Shown here piece by piece: positions 44,301 through 50,128 of a DNA stretch of 64,000 nucleotides. Both the position numbers and the translations under genes were made by a program. The stretch lies in assembly GCA_030141605.1 (NCBI GenBank), contig JAQGDQ010000253.1:83411-147410 (forward strand). The letters run 5' to 3'. Source of the DNA: Tubiluchus corallicola (Eukaryota; Priapulida; Priapulimorpha; Priapulimorphida; Tubiluchidae). Position 1 is the stretch's first letter. Every line of letters begins with the position of its first letter. The notes under the pieces were generated by a model. The model saw only the letters and a list, made by a program, of their open reading frames with translations. It was not told where the DNA came from and made no database searches.

Positions 44301-44842
44301 CAGTAATTGTAAGCACAACTACAACTTTTGTTTTCACTGATATTATCGCCAATTATCAATAATTGTAAGCACAACTACAGCTCTTGTTTTCACTGATATT
44401 ATCGCCAATTATCAGTAATTGTAAGCACAACTACAGCTTTTGTTTTGACTAATATTAACGCCAATTATCAGTAACTGTAAGCACAACTACAGCTCTTGTT
44501 TTGACTGATATTAACGCCAATTATCAGTAACTGTAAGCACAACTACAGCTTTTGTTTTGACTGATATTAACTGCAATTATCAGTAATTGTAAGCACAACT
44601 ACAGCTTTTGTTTTGACTGATATTAACTCCAATTATCAGTAATTGTAAGCACAACTACAACTTTTGTTTTGACTAATGTTAACACCAATTAATTTTCATA
44701 CAGGTTTCTAAAGCGCGTGCTGAAGTTTGTCGAAAACCTAACAAGCAACACCAGCCCTGAACACAACAGATGGGAAGAGAGCATTGCGTTAACCTATGAT
44801 CTTATACACGAAGTCTCCAAGTTTTACCAATGCAAGGTATAA
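12351..44842 (+). CDS. ERMARD: ERMARD: ER membrane-associated RNA degradation protein
   Basis: Thirteen exons join with GT-AG introns and every phase closes, giving 702 predicted residues against about 680 in the human protein. ERMARD (C6orf70) is an ER-membrane protein linked to RNA degradation; human variants are associated with periventricular nodular heterotopia. Family signatures seen: the N-terminal [12 protein letters not shown] block, HYFVSLT...[10 protein letters not shown], the DUF4209-type motif NLRNLAWHG (230-238), [22 protein letters not shown] (split by no intron), [14 protein letters not shown] (404-417), and a hydrophobic segment at about 622-645 after a basic [10 protein letters not shown] run. 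The start at 12351 is the only ATG in the frame that leaves a family-like N-terminus. An upstream start or non-coding exon is possible. Intron 12 is 19,586 bp; the others are 164-3,661 bp. Confidence 0.95.
12653..12745 (-). repeat. (CAATT)n and retroposon tail
   Basis: TCAATTCAAT repeats are followed by TTTATTTACCTCATTATAA. Read on the minus strand, this is AATAAA followed by a (GAATT)n tail. It lies in ERMARD intron 1. Confidence 0.5.
13426..13688 (+). CDS. ERMARD: ERMARD exon 2
   Basis: Residues 98-185. Acceptor TTTATTTTATAG, donor GGAAAT|GTATGT (phase 0). Contains [14 protein letters not shown] and [11 protein letters not shown]. Confidence 0.95.
13727..13801. repeat. (ATA)n/(GTA)n microsatellite
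   Basis: Imperfect trinucleotide run inside the 164-bp ERMARD intron 2. It makes up nearly half of that intron. Confidence 0.9.
13853..13942 (+). CDS. ERMARD: ERMARD exon 3
   Basis: Exactly 30 codons (186-215), phase 0 on both sides. [20 protein letters not shown] is strongly family-like. Confidence 0.95.
14032..14502. mobile_element. TIR MITE in ERMARD intron 3
   Basis: The inverted ends CAGGGATGAGAAT are flanked by the 6-bp direct repeat TTCCTT at 14026-14031 and 14503-14508. No coding capacity. The CAG terminus suggests hAT, but the duplication is shorter than the usual 8 bp. Confidence 0.65.
14598..14695 (+). CDS. ERMARD: ERMARD exon 4
   Basis: Residues 216-247. Carries [19 protein letters not shown], the DUF4209-type core and the best diagnostic segment of the family. 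Donor CT|GTAAGT, phase 2. Confidence 0.97.
15420..15560. repeat. Short tandem of GATTCGGATTCG-type units
   Basis: About three irregular copies of ATTATTTTAAACTGAGATTC with interspersed ATTCGGATTTG words, in ERMARD intron 4. Confidence 0.6.
15968..16089 (+). CDS. ERMARD: ERMARD exon 5
   Basis: Residues 248-288 ([16 protein letters not shown] then a Cys/Arg-rich part). Acceptor ATATTTCAG, donor ACAC|GTAAGT, phase 1. Confidence 0.9.
16338..16449 (+). CDS. ERMARD: ERMARD exon 6
   Basis: Residues 289-325 ([31 protein letters not shown]). Acceptor TTTTTCATTGCAG, donor GAAAG|GTAATA, phase 2. Confidence 0.9.
17061..17163 (+). CDS. ERMARD: ERMARD exon 7
   Basis: Residues 326-360. [20 protein letters not shown] and PERVLTAE match the family closely. 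Donor GAG|GTAAGA, phase 0. Confidence 0.95.
18180..18278 (+). CDS. ERMARD: ERMARD exon 8
   Basis: Exactly 33 codons (361-393), phase 0 on both sides. [20 protein letters not shown]. Confidence 0.92.
18867..19118 (+). CDS. ERMARD: ERMARD exon 9
   Basis: Exactly 84 codons (394-477). [18 protein letters not shown] is the second conserved block. Donor GAT|GTAAGT. Confidence 0.96.
19297..19773. mobile_element. piggyBac-like MITE, copy 2
   Basis: Near-identical along its length to 6377-6833 and in the same orientation. TTAA at both ends, termini CCCTTTCATACC and complemented CCCTTTGAGTCC. It lies in ERMARD intron 9, 180 bp downstream of exon 9. Confidence 0.82.
20166..20353 (+). CDS. ERMARD: ERMARD exon 10
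   Basis: Residues 478-539. Acceptor TTTGTTTTATCCAG, donor TGCGG|GTATGA, phase 2. Less conserved helical region. Confidence 0.9.
20354..22682. other. ERMARD intron 10, no further gene seen
   Basis: AT-rich intron sequence. I see no exon, repeat array or clear element in this part. Confidence 0.5.
22683..22810 (+). mobile_element. LINE 3' tail with stem-loop
   Basis: AGAAGGGTGGCAGACTCGAT ... TTTTGCCACCCTGTCTC, then GGCAAATAAATTATTCTGTA. The stem and the AATAAA are shared with 30245-30365 and 9960-10145. Confidence 0.6.
24015..24188 (+). CDS. ERMARD: ERMARD exon 11
   Basis: Residues 540-597. [20 protein letters not shown] is family-like. Acceptor CTGCTTACAG, donor ACCAG|GTAATT, phase 2. Confidence 0.9.
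24481..24560 (-). repeat. (CAAT)n retroposon tail
   Basis: TCAATCAATCAATCAAATC followed by AGTTTATTTCACTCC, which is AATAAA plus a (GATT)n tail on the minus strand. It lies in ERMARD intron 11. Confidence 0.55.
24941..25117 (+). CDS. ERMARD: ERMARD exon 12
   Basis: Residues 598-656. Basic run [10 protein letters not shown], then a membrane segment [18 protein letters not shown]. Acceptor AATTTTCAG, donor GTCAG|GTATGT, phase 2. Confidence 0.92.
25238..26033. mobile_element. Tigger/pogo-type TIR element
   Basis: Ends CAGACAAACCTCTTTATACC (left) and complemented CAGTCAAACCTCGTTATACC (right) form a near-perfect terminal repeat flanked by TA. The CAGTCAAACCTCGTTATA wording is typical of Tigger-like members of the Tc1-mariner/pogo group. 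About 796 bp, without a convincing transposase. It lies at the start of ERMARD intron 12. Confidence 0.7.
27171..27497 (+). CDS. Hypothetical Cys-rich secreted protein (weak)
   Basis: ATG at 27171 opens 108 codons: a hydrophobic start ([16 protein letters not shown]) that could be a signal peptide, followed by a Cys-rich part with CTECKK, RCGPQRC and CGKTDS. AATAAA follows near 27690. I recognise no family. It lies within ERMARD intron 12 in the sense orientation and has no visible promoter. A chance frame in intronic DNA is quite possible. Confidence 0.22.
   Translation: MLLVVVLLFVTLIFEGHHRPKIVCEYSMVHCTECKKPNFSLFRCGPQRCRLNGFAQRMRIPNVCGKTDSVTTVTASHDFCMETIHFTRNMQMRCAGAKHISASILVCF
28070..28400 (-). 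mobile_element. L2/CR1-type LINE, RT C-terminus
   Basis: The minus strand reads [20 protein letters not shown], an in-frame stop, then [14 protein letters not shown]. This is the standard end of L2/CR1-type polyproteins (GERAFSxxAPxLWNSLP...FKxxLKTHLF). The stop makes it a pseudogene. Confidence 0.75.
28401..30244. other. ERMARD intron 12, no feature seen
   Basis: AT-rich, no supported exon. 29190-29560 is somewhat richer in CpG but shows no promoter elements I can support. Confidence 0.4.
30245..30365 (+). mobile_element. LINE 3' tail with stem-loop
   Basis: GAAGGGTGGTTGACTCGATA ... AAAGCCACCCTTTCTCC, then GGAGAAAAATAAAAAAAATT. Same family as 22683-22810. Confidence 0.6.
30774..30840 (+). 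mobile_element. Degenerate tRNA-derived SINE head
   Basis: GATGTAGCCGAGTGGTCGTA is a good pol III A box (TAGCCGAGTGG). The expected B box further on (about GCCCGTGGTCATTAAA) is badly eroded. This is a SINE relic, not a working tRNA. Confidence 0.45.
31966..33579 (+). repeat. 41-bp minisatellite, about 39 units, each with GTAAGT
   Basis: Units of 41 bp (a few 38 bp) read AGGAGCAAGGCTTCATAGTG then CC(A/G)CA(A/G)CAACACAAGTAAGT. On the ERMARD sense strand every unit carries CAA|GTAAGT, close to a perfect 5' splice site, and CTTCATAG, an acceptor-like word 16 bp upstream. Units differ only at a few positions, so the array is young or homogenised. One unit is deleted internally near 33192. Confidence 0.97.
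33580..34324. other. ERMARD intron 12, no feature seen
   Basis: AT-rich, no supported exon or element. Confidence 0.4.
34325..35047. mobile_element. TIR element with repeated subterminal motif
   Basis: The terminal inverted repeat GGTTTTACATGTCAAAYGTA is present at both ends. Inside the left end, TCAAATGTAGAC / TCAAATGTGTC recurs several times at short spacing, alternating with GGTAACTC-type words. The right end carries the inverted set (ACATTTGACTTACC, ACATTTGAGTTACC). No transposase. Superfamily unresolved because the target duplication is not clear. Confidence 0.6.
35322..35640. repeat. (TAGTG)n pentanucleotide satellite
   Basis: About 315 bp of GTGTA units with scattered TAGCA/TAGTA variants. 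The minus strand is open as HYTTLHYTT repeats, which is only a reflection of the 5-mer. Confidence 0.97.
35690..35790 (-). mobile_element. LINE tail fragment (GCATTTGCC family)
   Basis: Minus strand ACCTGATGCATTTGCCTAGA followed by AACACTGATTACC, matching the 2.6, 45.2 and 49.3 kb tails. Only about 80 bp remain. Confidence 0.5.
36139..36250 (-). repeat. AATAAA retroposon tail with (ATT)n
   Basis: ATTATTATTATTAAAAATCT then TTATTGAAAATG. On the minus strand this is CAATAAAGATTTTTAATAAT, another AATAAA plus microsatellite end. Confidence 0.5.
36633..37583 (-). mobile_element. pogo-like DNA transposon, 951 bp, deleted
   Basis: A perfect terminal inverted repeat of about 25 bp (starting CCGTAAAACGGGGTGAGTTC) is flanked by TA on both sides. 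Two further GGGGTGA(A/G)TTCGCCA copies lie inside the left end at about 36759 and 36844, as subterminal binding-site-like repeats. The single minus-strand frame encodes only the DNA-binding part of the transposase. The DDE catalytic domain is missing, so it can move only with help in trans. Confidence 0.85.
36897..37383 (-). pseudogene. pogo-type transposase, N-terminal DNA-binding part, frameshifted
   Basis: ATG at 37383 opens [20 protein letters not shown] then a Psq-type helix-turn-helix ([18 protein letters not shown]). Near 37150 the frame changes and continues [20 protein letters not shown], then [18 protein letters not shown], as in the CENP-B-type second helix-turn-helix of pogo transposases (family wording PGxDWxxxFxxRH). 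TGA at 36897 ends it. About 160 residues across both frames, against several hundred in complete transposases. No catalytic Asp/Glu domain. Confidence 0.75.
37954..38634 (+). mobile_element. TTAA-ended MITE, copy A
   Basis: TTAAAGCACAAGAAAAC at the left and TTTTCTTGTCCTTTAA at the right form a short terminal inverted repeat ending in TTAA. 681 bp, non-coding. Contains TTGGTTAGTGAGTGGTGCAC and GGGAGATTTAAAAT. Nearly the same sequence as 52121-52801 and inverted to 39495-40155. Confidence 0.8.
38635..39494. other. Spacer between inverted MITE copies A and B
   Basis: About 860 bp, not repeated elsewhere in the window and without a supported gene. Together with A and B it could form a long hairpin with roughly 660-bp arms. 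Confidence 0.6.
39495..40155 (-). mobile_element. TTAA-ended MITE, copy B (inverted)
   Basis: Reverse complement of copy A with modest divergence. Ends TTAATGGACAAAAGAG and CTCTTGTGCTTTAA. The left terminus has a base change in the inverted repeat. Confidence 0.8.
40262..40533 (-). mobile_element. tRNA-derived SINE
   Basis: The minus strand has a pol III A box TTAGTCTAGTGG (40507-40518) and B box GAGTTCGAACC (40465-40475) at tRNA-like spacing. These are followed by a body that includes AATGGTACCTGCTGTTGCCC, resembling the conserved central domain of metazoan tRNA SINEs, and a tail ending ACAAAGATTGTTATTATTAT. The boxes are intact enough that transcription is conceivable. Confidence 0.75.
40690..41600. 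repeat. Region with inverted TTTCCCAGAAAACTTT motif and GA tract
   Basis: GTTTCCCAGAAAACTTT at about 40748 is mirrored by AAAGTTTTCTGGGAAAC near 41540. Several TTTTCTRGGAAA relatives cluster at 41480-41560. 41280-41372 is (GA)n. The flanks of the mirrored motif match only weakly, so a decayed TIR element is possible but unproven. Confidence 0.4.
42490..42535. repeat. (TGTC)n with inverted end
   Basis: Five TGTC units followed by AGACAGA, a small hairpin-prone microsatellite. Confidence 0.8.
42612..42795. repeat. 92-bp tandem duplication
   Basis: Two adjacent, almost identical copies of a unit starting CAAAGTAGCTTTACTCTCTT and ending CTGCCTGATTAACT. Confidence 0.95.
43306..43903. repeat. 36-38-bp minisatellite, about 16 units
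   Basis: Units read GAGACAATCTGTGACTTTTG then ATGGGCGGTTCAAAGTCA. The first units lack two T's (36 bp). Confidence 0.97.
43958..44692 (+). repeat. 56-bp minisatellite, about 13 units, abutting ERMARD exon 13
   Basis: Units read CCAATTATCAGTAATTGTAA, GCACAACTACAGCTTTTGTT, TTGACTGATATTAACG. Each contains a T-run followed by GACTRAT, a branch-point-like word (YNYURAY). In the last unit the candidate branch A at 44676 is 27 nt from the exon 13 acceptor AG (44702-44703), an ideal spacing. Confidence 0.97.
44704..44842 (+). CDS. ERMARD: ERMARD exon 13 (last)
   Basis: Residues 657-702. [17 protein letters not shown] ... [16 protein letters not shown] matches the family C-terminus. It ends with TAA at 44840-44842. 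AAG|GTATAA could be a donor to a further exon, but the length already fits. The 56-bp minisatellite ends about 12 bp before this exon. Confidence 0.88.
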
Positions 44843-44924
44843 AATAATGTGCAGTTGTGTAATTTTTTATACCTCAGTTATACACCATCTATGTCACTGT
44901 AATTAATTGTATATATCAGTAACT

Positions 44925-45115
44925 AAGACTGATTGATCATCTCTGTAATGTTTTTATCAGTGATTATCAATGTATTTTGCCAGTATTACAATGTATATAT
45001 ATATATATATACATTGTAATACTGGCAAAATACATTGATAATATATATACATTGTAATACTGGCAAAATACATTGATAATCACTGATAAAAACATTACAG
45101 AGATGATCAATCAGT

Positions 45116-45150
<35 letters not shown>
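44925..45150. repeat. Palindrome with perfect 71-bp arms and (AT)n
   Basis: Arm 44925-44995 is the exact reverse complement of 45048-45118. A third partial copy (about 45010-45041) and (TA)n lie between them. A further (AT)n run (45119-45148) joins the right arm to a LINE tail. The arm wording itself resembles that LINE tail (GATGATCAATCAGT, ACATTGATAATCACTGATAA). Confidence 0.9.
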
Positions 45151-45151
<1 letters not shown>

Positions 45152-45620
45152 ATAATCTTTATTTGCCATTAAAATACATTGATAATCACTGATAAAAAAT
45201 TTACAGAGATGATCAATCAGTGTTAGTTAATAAAAACTTACACTGCTAAAGGCAAATGCGTCAGTGCAATCTAAAGTACTGTGCGGTAATGGAAAGTAAC
45301 GACGAATAAAATCAAACATATTTACAACTATGCAAAAAAATGAAAAAATTATGATTTAATTAATATGGCCGTGGATATATGAATTCTGAATTAGTGTGTA
45401 TGTCGTCGTACTAGTGTGATGGTATTTCATATCTGGTTAATATTAGTGATTTTAATTTTATTTTAAATGCTGATAGGGACTTGATTTGTTTAACCTGTGA
45501 TGATAGAGAATTCCAAAGTAGAATTGCTTGATTATAGAGTTCGTTCCATAGTGGGTATTTGTCCTAATTCTGGAATTTGCTTGTGCAATGTTATTTTTAC
45601 CACTTATATAGCAACAACAA
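45146..45620 (-). mobile_element. LINE, RT C-terminus and 3' tail
   Basis: The minus strand at about 45540-45430 reads LLWNSLSSQVKQIKSLSAFK, the WNSLP...FKxxLK end of CR1/L2-type polyproteins. The 3' end carries ACTGACGCATTTGCC and AATGGCAAATAAAGATTATT, ending in (AT)n. Frames are broken upstream. Confidence 0.7.
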
Positions 45621-46196
45621 AAAACTAGATTGTCAGTGTAATATAAAAACCTAACATATGGTTAATAGATATATCAGAATTCTTAATAATTGCGTTAAAA
45701 ATCATAAAACCTTTGATTTTACGCAAAATAAAATTATTATTATAAGTGACTTAAATTACATGAAAGCACATTTTCGCTTGAATGTGTCATTAGGCGTGTA
45801 ATCTTATACCAGCTTCTATTTACTTGAGCTCAGATTCTGTCTACTTAATTCTTTTAACGTGATAAATTAAATCTTCTGCTTCTTACGTTTTTAGCTGTTG
45901 TATTTATTTAACTAAGCTGCTTAAACTGTTTGTGCTGTTTTAAGCATCATACAGCATTCCGATGGTTTGCTTTGTTGTAGAGAAATATTGGAGAAATTCA
46001 GCGCATTCTACAAATATAATAAAGTCAGTTTGTGTTTTAACTTATAAGAATGCTATCATCATCGTTGCTGCCCGGTGTCTTTTTCTGTTGTTCCTTATGC
46101 TTTTGAAGACTGTCCTTATTGTGACGTCAGCCATATCATCATCATCATCATCATCCAATGAATCATACGTCCAGTAACATGATTCTGCTCACCTCC

Positions 46197-46604
46197 CTAT
46201 TGCAGGACTCCCTGCTCGCCGCAATACCCCAACCAAGTACCTTTATTTCTGAGGATCAATGCTGAAGTGTTTAAATCTTTCTGTGCAAAATCTAAATATG
46301 TTAACATTTGTCCTCCTGCAGGTTTTTTAGCTGGTTCTATGACTTGTTGAAGAGCTATTTTCACTGGAATACCATCAGGTAGTCTAAACATATGCCCAAT
46401 CCATCTTAAACGGCGTCTTTTTATTTTTCTTGTCCAAGGTTCTTTTTTTATTTTTTCATATAGATCTTTGTTTGAAAATTTCTTTGGCTATCTAATACCC
46501 AAAATGTTTCTATAATTTCGCCTTTGAAACGCATCGATTTCAGCTTTATGATTTGCTTTTAATGTCCAGAGCTCAGAGTTATACAGAAATACAGTTTCAG
46601 CCGT
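46197..46604 (-). pseudogene. LINE polyprotein C-terminus with in-frame stop
   Basis: The minus strand reads FLYNSELWTLKANHKAEIDA, FQRRNYRNILGIR, a TAG stop, then KRRRLRWIGHMFRLPDGIPV and QMLTYLDFAQKDL. The order YNSExWTL / RRxxRxILGIRW / RLRWIGHxxRLPD is the standard C-terminal layout of non-LTR retrotransposon polyproteins. The stop and lack of an RT core make it inactive. Confidence 0.8.
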
Positions 46605-47930
46605 ATGACATCATCATTGACAAATCGACATCGTCAACATTGCACATGCGCATAACCAAAGCCATCATATCAATGAAATGACGGTCTTCAGCCACCATTG
46701 TAACTAATTATTGTAGAGTTGTGATCACAGTCATAGTTAGTAATATCATGTTCGTCACCATTTCGTCATCACTGTTATTGTCGTCACCATCGTTGTTGAT
46801 GCTGTTGTTGTTCACACATTCCTTTAGATTAAAATGTAGACCGTACAAACATAAAGGAAAGAAACCTTTCCTGTCCGTCTACCTCCTACTTTATTAATTA
46901 ATAATTTAATGGTGTACTGTAGAATCTAATCTAATGTCGTAGAATCAGCTTTTGCCAGTTTTCATGTCTGTTCAGATGTACTCTAATCGAATAAATCTCA
47001 TTCCATACATGCTTGTTTCTAGAAATATAAGTTTTGAGTAGGTCTTCACGCAATGGCATTAATGATATGGTTTGATTCTTCAAAATGCAATCATTATTTC
47101 TGCATTAGTAATGTTTGCAAGAACGGTTTCAATGATCTTTTTGCAAATTTTTGCCTGATTAGACTAATTCCTAGTTCCATGTATTCAAATTGACTAGTGT
47201 TGTTAGCGACGTTTCACAGATCCATTTTACTATCCGTTGTGTGTTGCTTAGAAAACAGTCTAGTTAGTTTATTCTTTCTGTAATAGCTGTCATGTTAGAA
47301 AGATGACTTTTAATGGCAGCCATGCTAGATTGAAATATTTGTAATTTATTATCACTTGTCTGTTTGTTTCGCTATCGTAAGTCTGTCTTGGATCCGGAAC
47401 AATTCCAGTTTGGGTTTAGTTTTTCAACCTCATAAGGTACGAGCAGCAAGTTACTAACGTCACACTGGCATTAAACAAGGTAATAGATCTTTTAACAAAA
47501 GCGTTTAAGTAAACTTTGAACAGACCATTTGCCAAACGCTTTCATTAGATATTGATTTTCAATGTCTAAAATAAACACCTTTTCCGCGATTGCGGTATAG
47601 ACTTACCAAATTGCTCAATATCGAAATAAAATATACTCTAGCTCGATTAATCATACCTTTACGTTTGTCAATGATAACTTTATGGCTACAGAAATTTTCT
47701 TGGGCAGCTATAATGGCTAAATTGACTTCATGCTTGCTAAATTGACTTTATTAGTCGCAGCGCACGTCGACAAGTCAGCAAAATTCCTACCTGCATAACC
47801 ACAAATCAAGCAAGAGTGGAAAGTTACGACGTTCAGCTTTCCCTTGCCTCCTGTTGACCGCATCTCCTGTCACTTGCTGACACTACGCAAAATAGTTGTA
47901 GGGATAATACGCAGTGTATACCAAAATTTA
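46605..47930. other. No recognised gene
   Basis: No supported exon. GTTGTTGATGCTGTTGTTGT at 46790 is a short simple repeat. Confidence 0.4.
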
Positions 47931-48850
47931 TTTATTTATTTATTTATAATACATCTATGAACTGAAGTCAAGAGACTTATATGTCCATTAAAAACATCGT
48001 TAAACATATCGACAATGTGCAGAAAGTAAAATTACTGCTAAAAGTAGAAAATACATAGTATATGGTTAGTACAATATAAACACACAAGTAGGTGCAAATA
48101 GATTAAAAGTGTCGGTAAAAAGATTAAAACTTGATTAGAACGTTAAATTGTATAATTATGGTAAAAAATTTACATCTTACATCATTTACCAAATCACATA
48201 TTTTCTAGTAAATATTTTTTCAAAAGTGTGTTTTATTTTACTGGGTAAATTATTCCACATTACAGCACCATTATACATGACATTATGTTTCATAACGTTT
48301 GTTCTGCACTGAGGAGTGTGGAATTTGTGGTATTGTCGAGTTTGATATGAATACGTACTGCTATTTCAACTGAAAAAATGGAGATACATATTAAGCGAAA
48401 GATTATTAACATATTTGTACATGAACAGGTTAGTTTGCATATCGACTACCTTGGGCATTGTCAGTATTTTCAAATTTTTGATAAGATTGTCGGTATGAGC
48501 TCTGTAATGCAATTGCGTCATTAGACGCATGAGCTTTTTTGAACTTTTAATAATCTTTCTAAGCTATCAGTATACGTATTACCCCATACTATCATTGCAA
48601 CAATCAAAGTTTTAATAATCTTTCTAAGCTATCAGTATACATATTACCCCATACTATCATTGCAACAATTAAAGTTTTAATAATCTTTCTGAGCTATCAG
48701 TATACATATTACCCCATACTATCATTGCAACAATCATAGTTTTAATAATCTTTCTAGGCTATCAGTATACATATTACTCCACACTATACTGCAATAATCA
48801 AAGTTTTAATAATTTTTCTAAGGTATCAATATACATATTACCCCACACTG
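47931..48850 (-). mobile_element. CR1/L2-type LINE 3' part
   Basis: The minus strand reads LRKIIKSSKKLMRLMTQLHY, RAHTDNLIKNLKILTMPKVV, DMQTNLFMYKYVNNL, then YSYQTRQYHKFHTPQCRTNV and GAVMWNNLPSKIKHTFEKIF. These fit the LERLLKLQKKAxRxI / HTxPLFxxLxILxLxDxxxxQxxxFMYK / WNxLP order of CR1/L2-type ends. Only one in-frame stop interrupts most of it. The tail is (AAAT)n at 47931-47950. Confidence 0.8.
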
Positions 48851-48880
48851 TACTGCAATGATCAAAAGTAAGGATATGCA
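48560..48880 (-). repeat. 61-bp tandem array inside the LINE ORF, about 5 units
   Basis: Units carry AATCTTTCTAAGCTATCAGT, ATACATATTACCCCATACTA, TCATTGCAACAATCAAAGTT. In the minus-strand LINE frame each unit is the IVWGNTYTDSLERLLK segment, so a piece of retrotransposon coding sequence has been amplified in place. 61 bp is not a multiple of three. Confidence 0.9.
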
Positions 48881-49020
48881 AACGTATAATACAGCTGTTT
48901 ATAAGTAGGTGAATCTGAAATTTTATAACATTTTGTGAAAATTCCAACTACTTTACTAAGTTTTGAGCAAATGTGGTTGATATGTTTTTTTCCATGATAA
49001 ACAAAGGATGCAACGAAATT

Positions 49021-49169
49021 TCTCTTCCGGCTCCCCACAGTAACCTTTAGTAGGGGGTCACAAGACGTGTTTTACTGCAAAGCTAAACAGCGCTGGGTCT
49101 AGTTAGTCAGCTAGAGAGTGTGATTAAGACACCTCTAGCAATTCACTGTCTCACCATAGGGATTTATCC

Positions 49170-49173
<4 letters not shown>
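49021..49173 (+). mobile_element. 5S-rRNA-like SINE (tentative)
   Basis: GCAAAGCTAAACAGCGCTGG, GTCTAGTTAGTC resembles the 5S rRNA internal promoter region (GAAGTTAAGCAGCG...GGGCCTGGTTAGTA), which heads SINE3-type elements. The copy ends in (TA)n at 49174. The 5' part of 5S is poorly matched. Confidence 0.35.
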
Positions 49174-49215
<42 letters not shown>

Positions 49216-49284
49216 GGATAAATCCCTATGGTGAGACAGTGAATTGCTAGAGGTGTCTTAATCACATATATATATATATATATA
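49120..49284. repeat. Palindrome with perfect 54-bp arms and (AT)n
   Basis: 49120-49173 is the exact reverse complement of 49212-49265. The 38-bp centre is pure (TA)n, and (AT)n continues from the right arm to a LINE tail at 49285. Confidence 0.95.
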
Positions 49285-49440
49285 AAAATTCTTTATTTGT
49301 CATTAAAATGGTTCACTCATTATAATAAAATTAAGTAAGCCTCAGCGTAATGTTAAAATAACAACACCGTTCAAGACAAATGCGTCCAGTGCAGACTAAA
49401 AAAACTAAAGTGCAAAACTAAGGTCTAATTATATACAATA
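49285..49440 (-). mobile_element. LINE 3' tail (GCATTTGTC family)
   Basis: Minus strand CTGCACTGGACGCATTTGTC ... AATGACAAATAAAGAATTTT, then (AT)n. Same family as the 2.6 and 45.2 kb tails. Confidence 0.65.
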
Positions 49441-49820
49441 AATGAACATATTTATAAACACCATATTAAAATATTTTTACAAAACAATATTACAAAAGTA
49501 CATTAAAATTTACGTGACTTATTTTACACTATATATACATTTGACTTGACACAATTAACAGAAACACGCTTTACATTAATTTCACTCATTACATTTACAC
49601 TATTTATACATTTGACATTACAAAACTAACATAACACGTATTACATTACATAATTTTTTTTTAAATTTTACATTTTTAATCGTTTTAATAGTCACCTGCG
49701 TTCCGGTCTGCCCACAACTGTTGAACGTTAGTAGCAGCTCTTTATTGGTTGCTAGATTTGGGCTTATTCTATGTACGAAGCTTTATAAAAAATACTGGGC
49801 CGATGTTTTAAATTAAATAT

Positions 49821-50128
49821 TGTTGCGGGCACGCTTAGTCAAGGTTGACTTTGCGCATGCGCGTCGTTTGCTATAAAAGCAGTGAGCACGTAGTTTACTA
49901 CGTCTCTGTCGTGTTGTCACGTCCACCATGTGTGCTGCTCTTTCCAGTGCCTAGCAGTGATTGTCATTTTGGTAGGTACGGCATAGTTTGAATCTAATTA
50001 ATTATCTTTTCTCTTTCTCTTGTGCACTCCTTCCTGGTAGGATGCAAAGCCGTCAAACGAGGCTCACTGCTCGGCTGTCTTCGCGTCCCTCGACCCCCTG
50101 GTGGCTCCCAGGGGAGGGCTTCGCAACA
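49821..50128 (+). mobile_element. Solo LTR with TATA box and NRF-1-like site
   Basis: It begins TGTTGCG and ends CGCAACA (TG...CA with a 7-bp inverted repeat) and is flanked by ATAT on both sides (49817-49820, 50129-50132). TGCGCATGCGCG at 49852-49863 matches the NRF-1 palindrome, and CTATAAAAG at 49871-49879 is a good TATA box, so the promoter points to the plus strand. No internal retroelement genes are adjacent. It is the product of LTR-LTR recombination. Confidence 0.75.
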
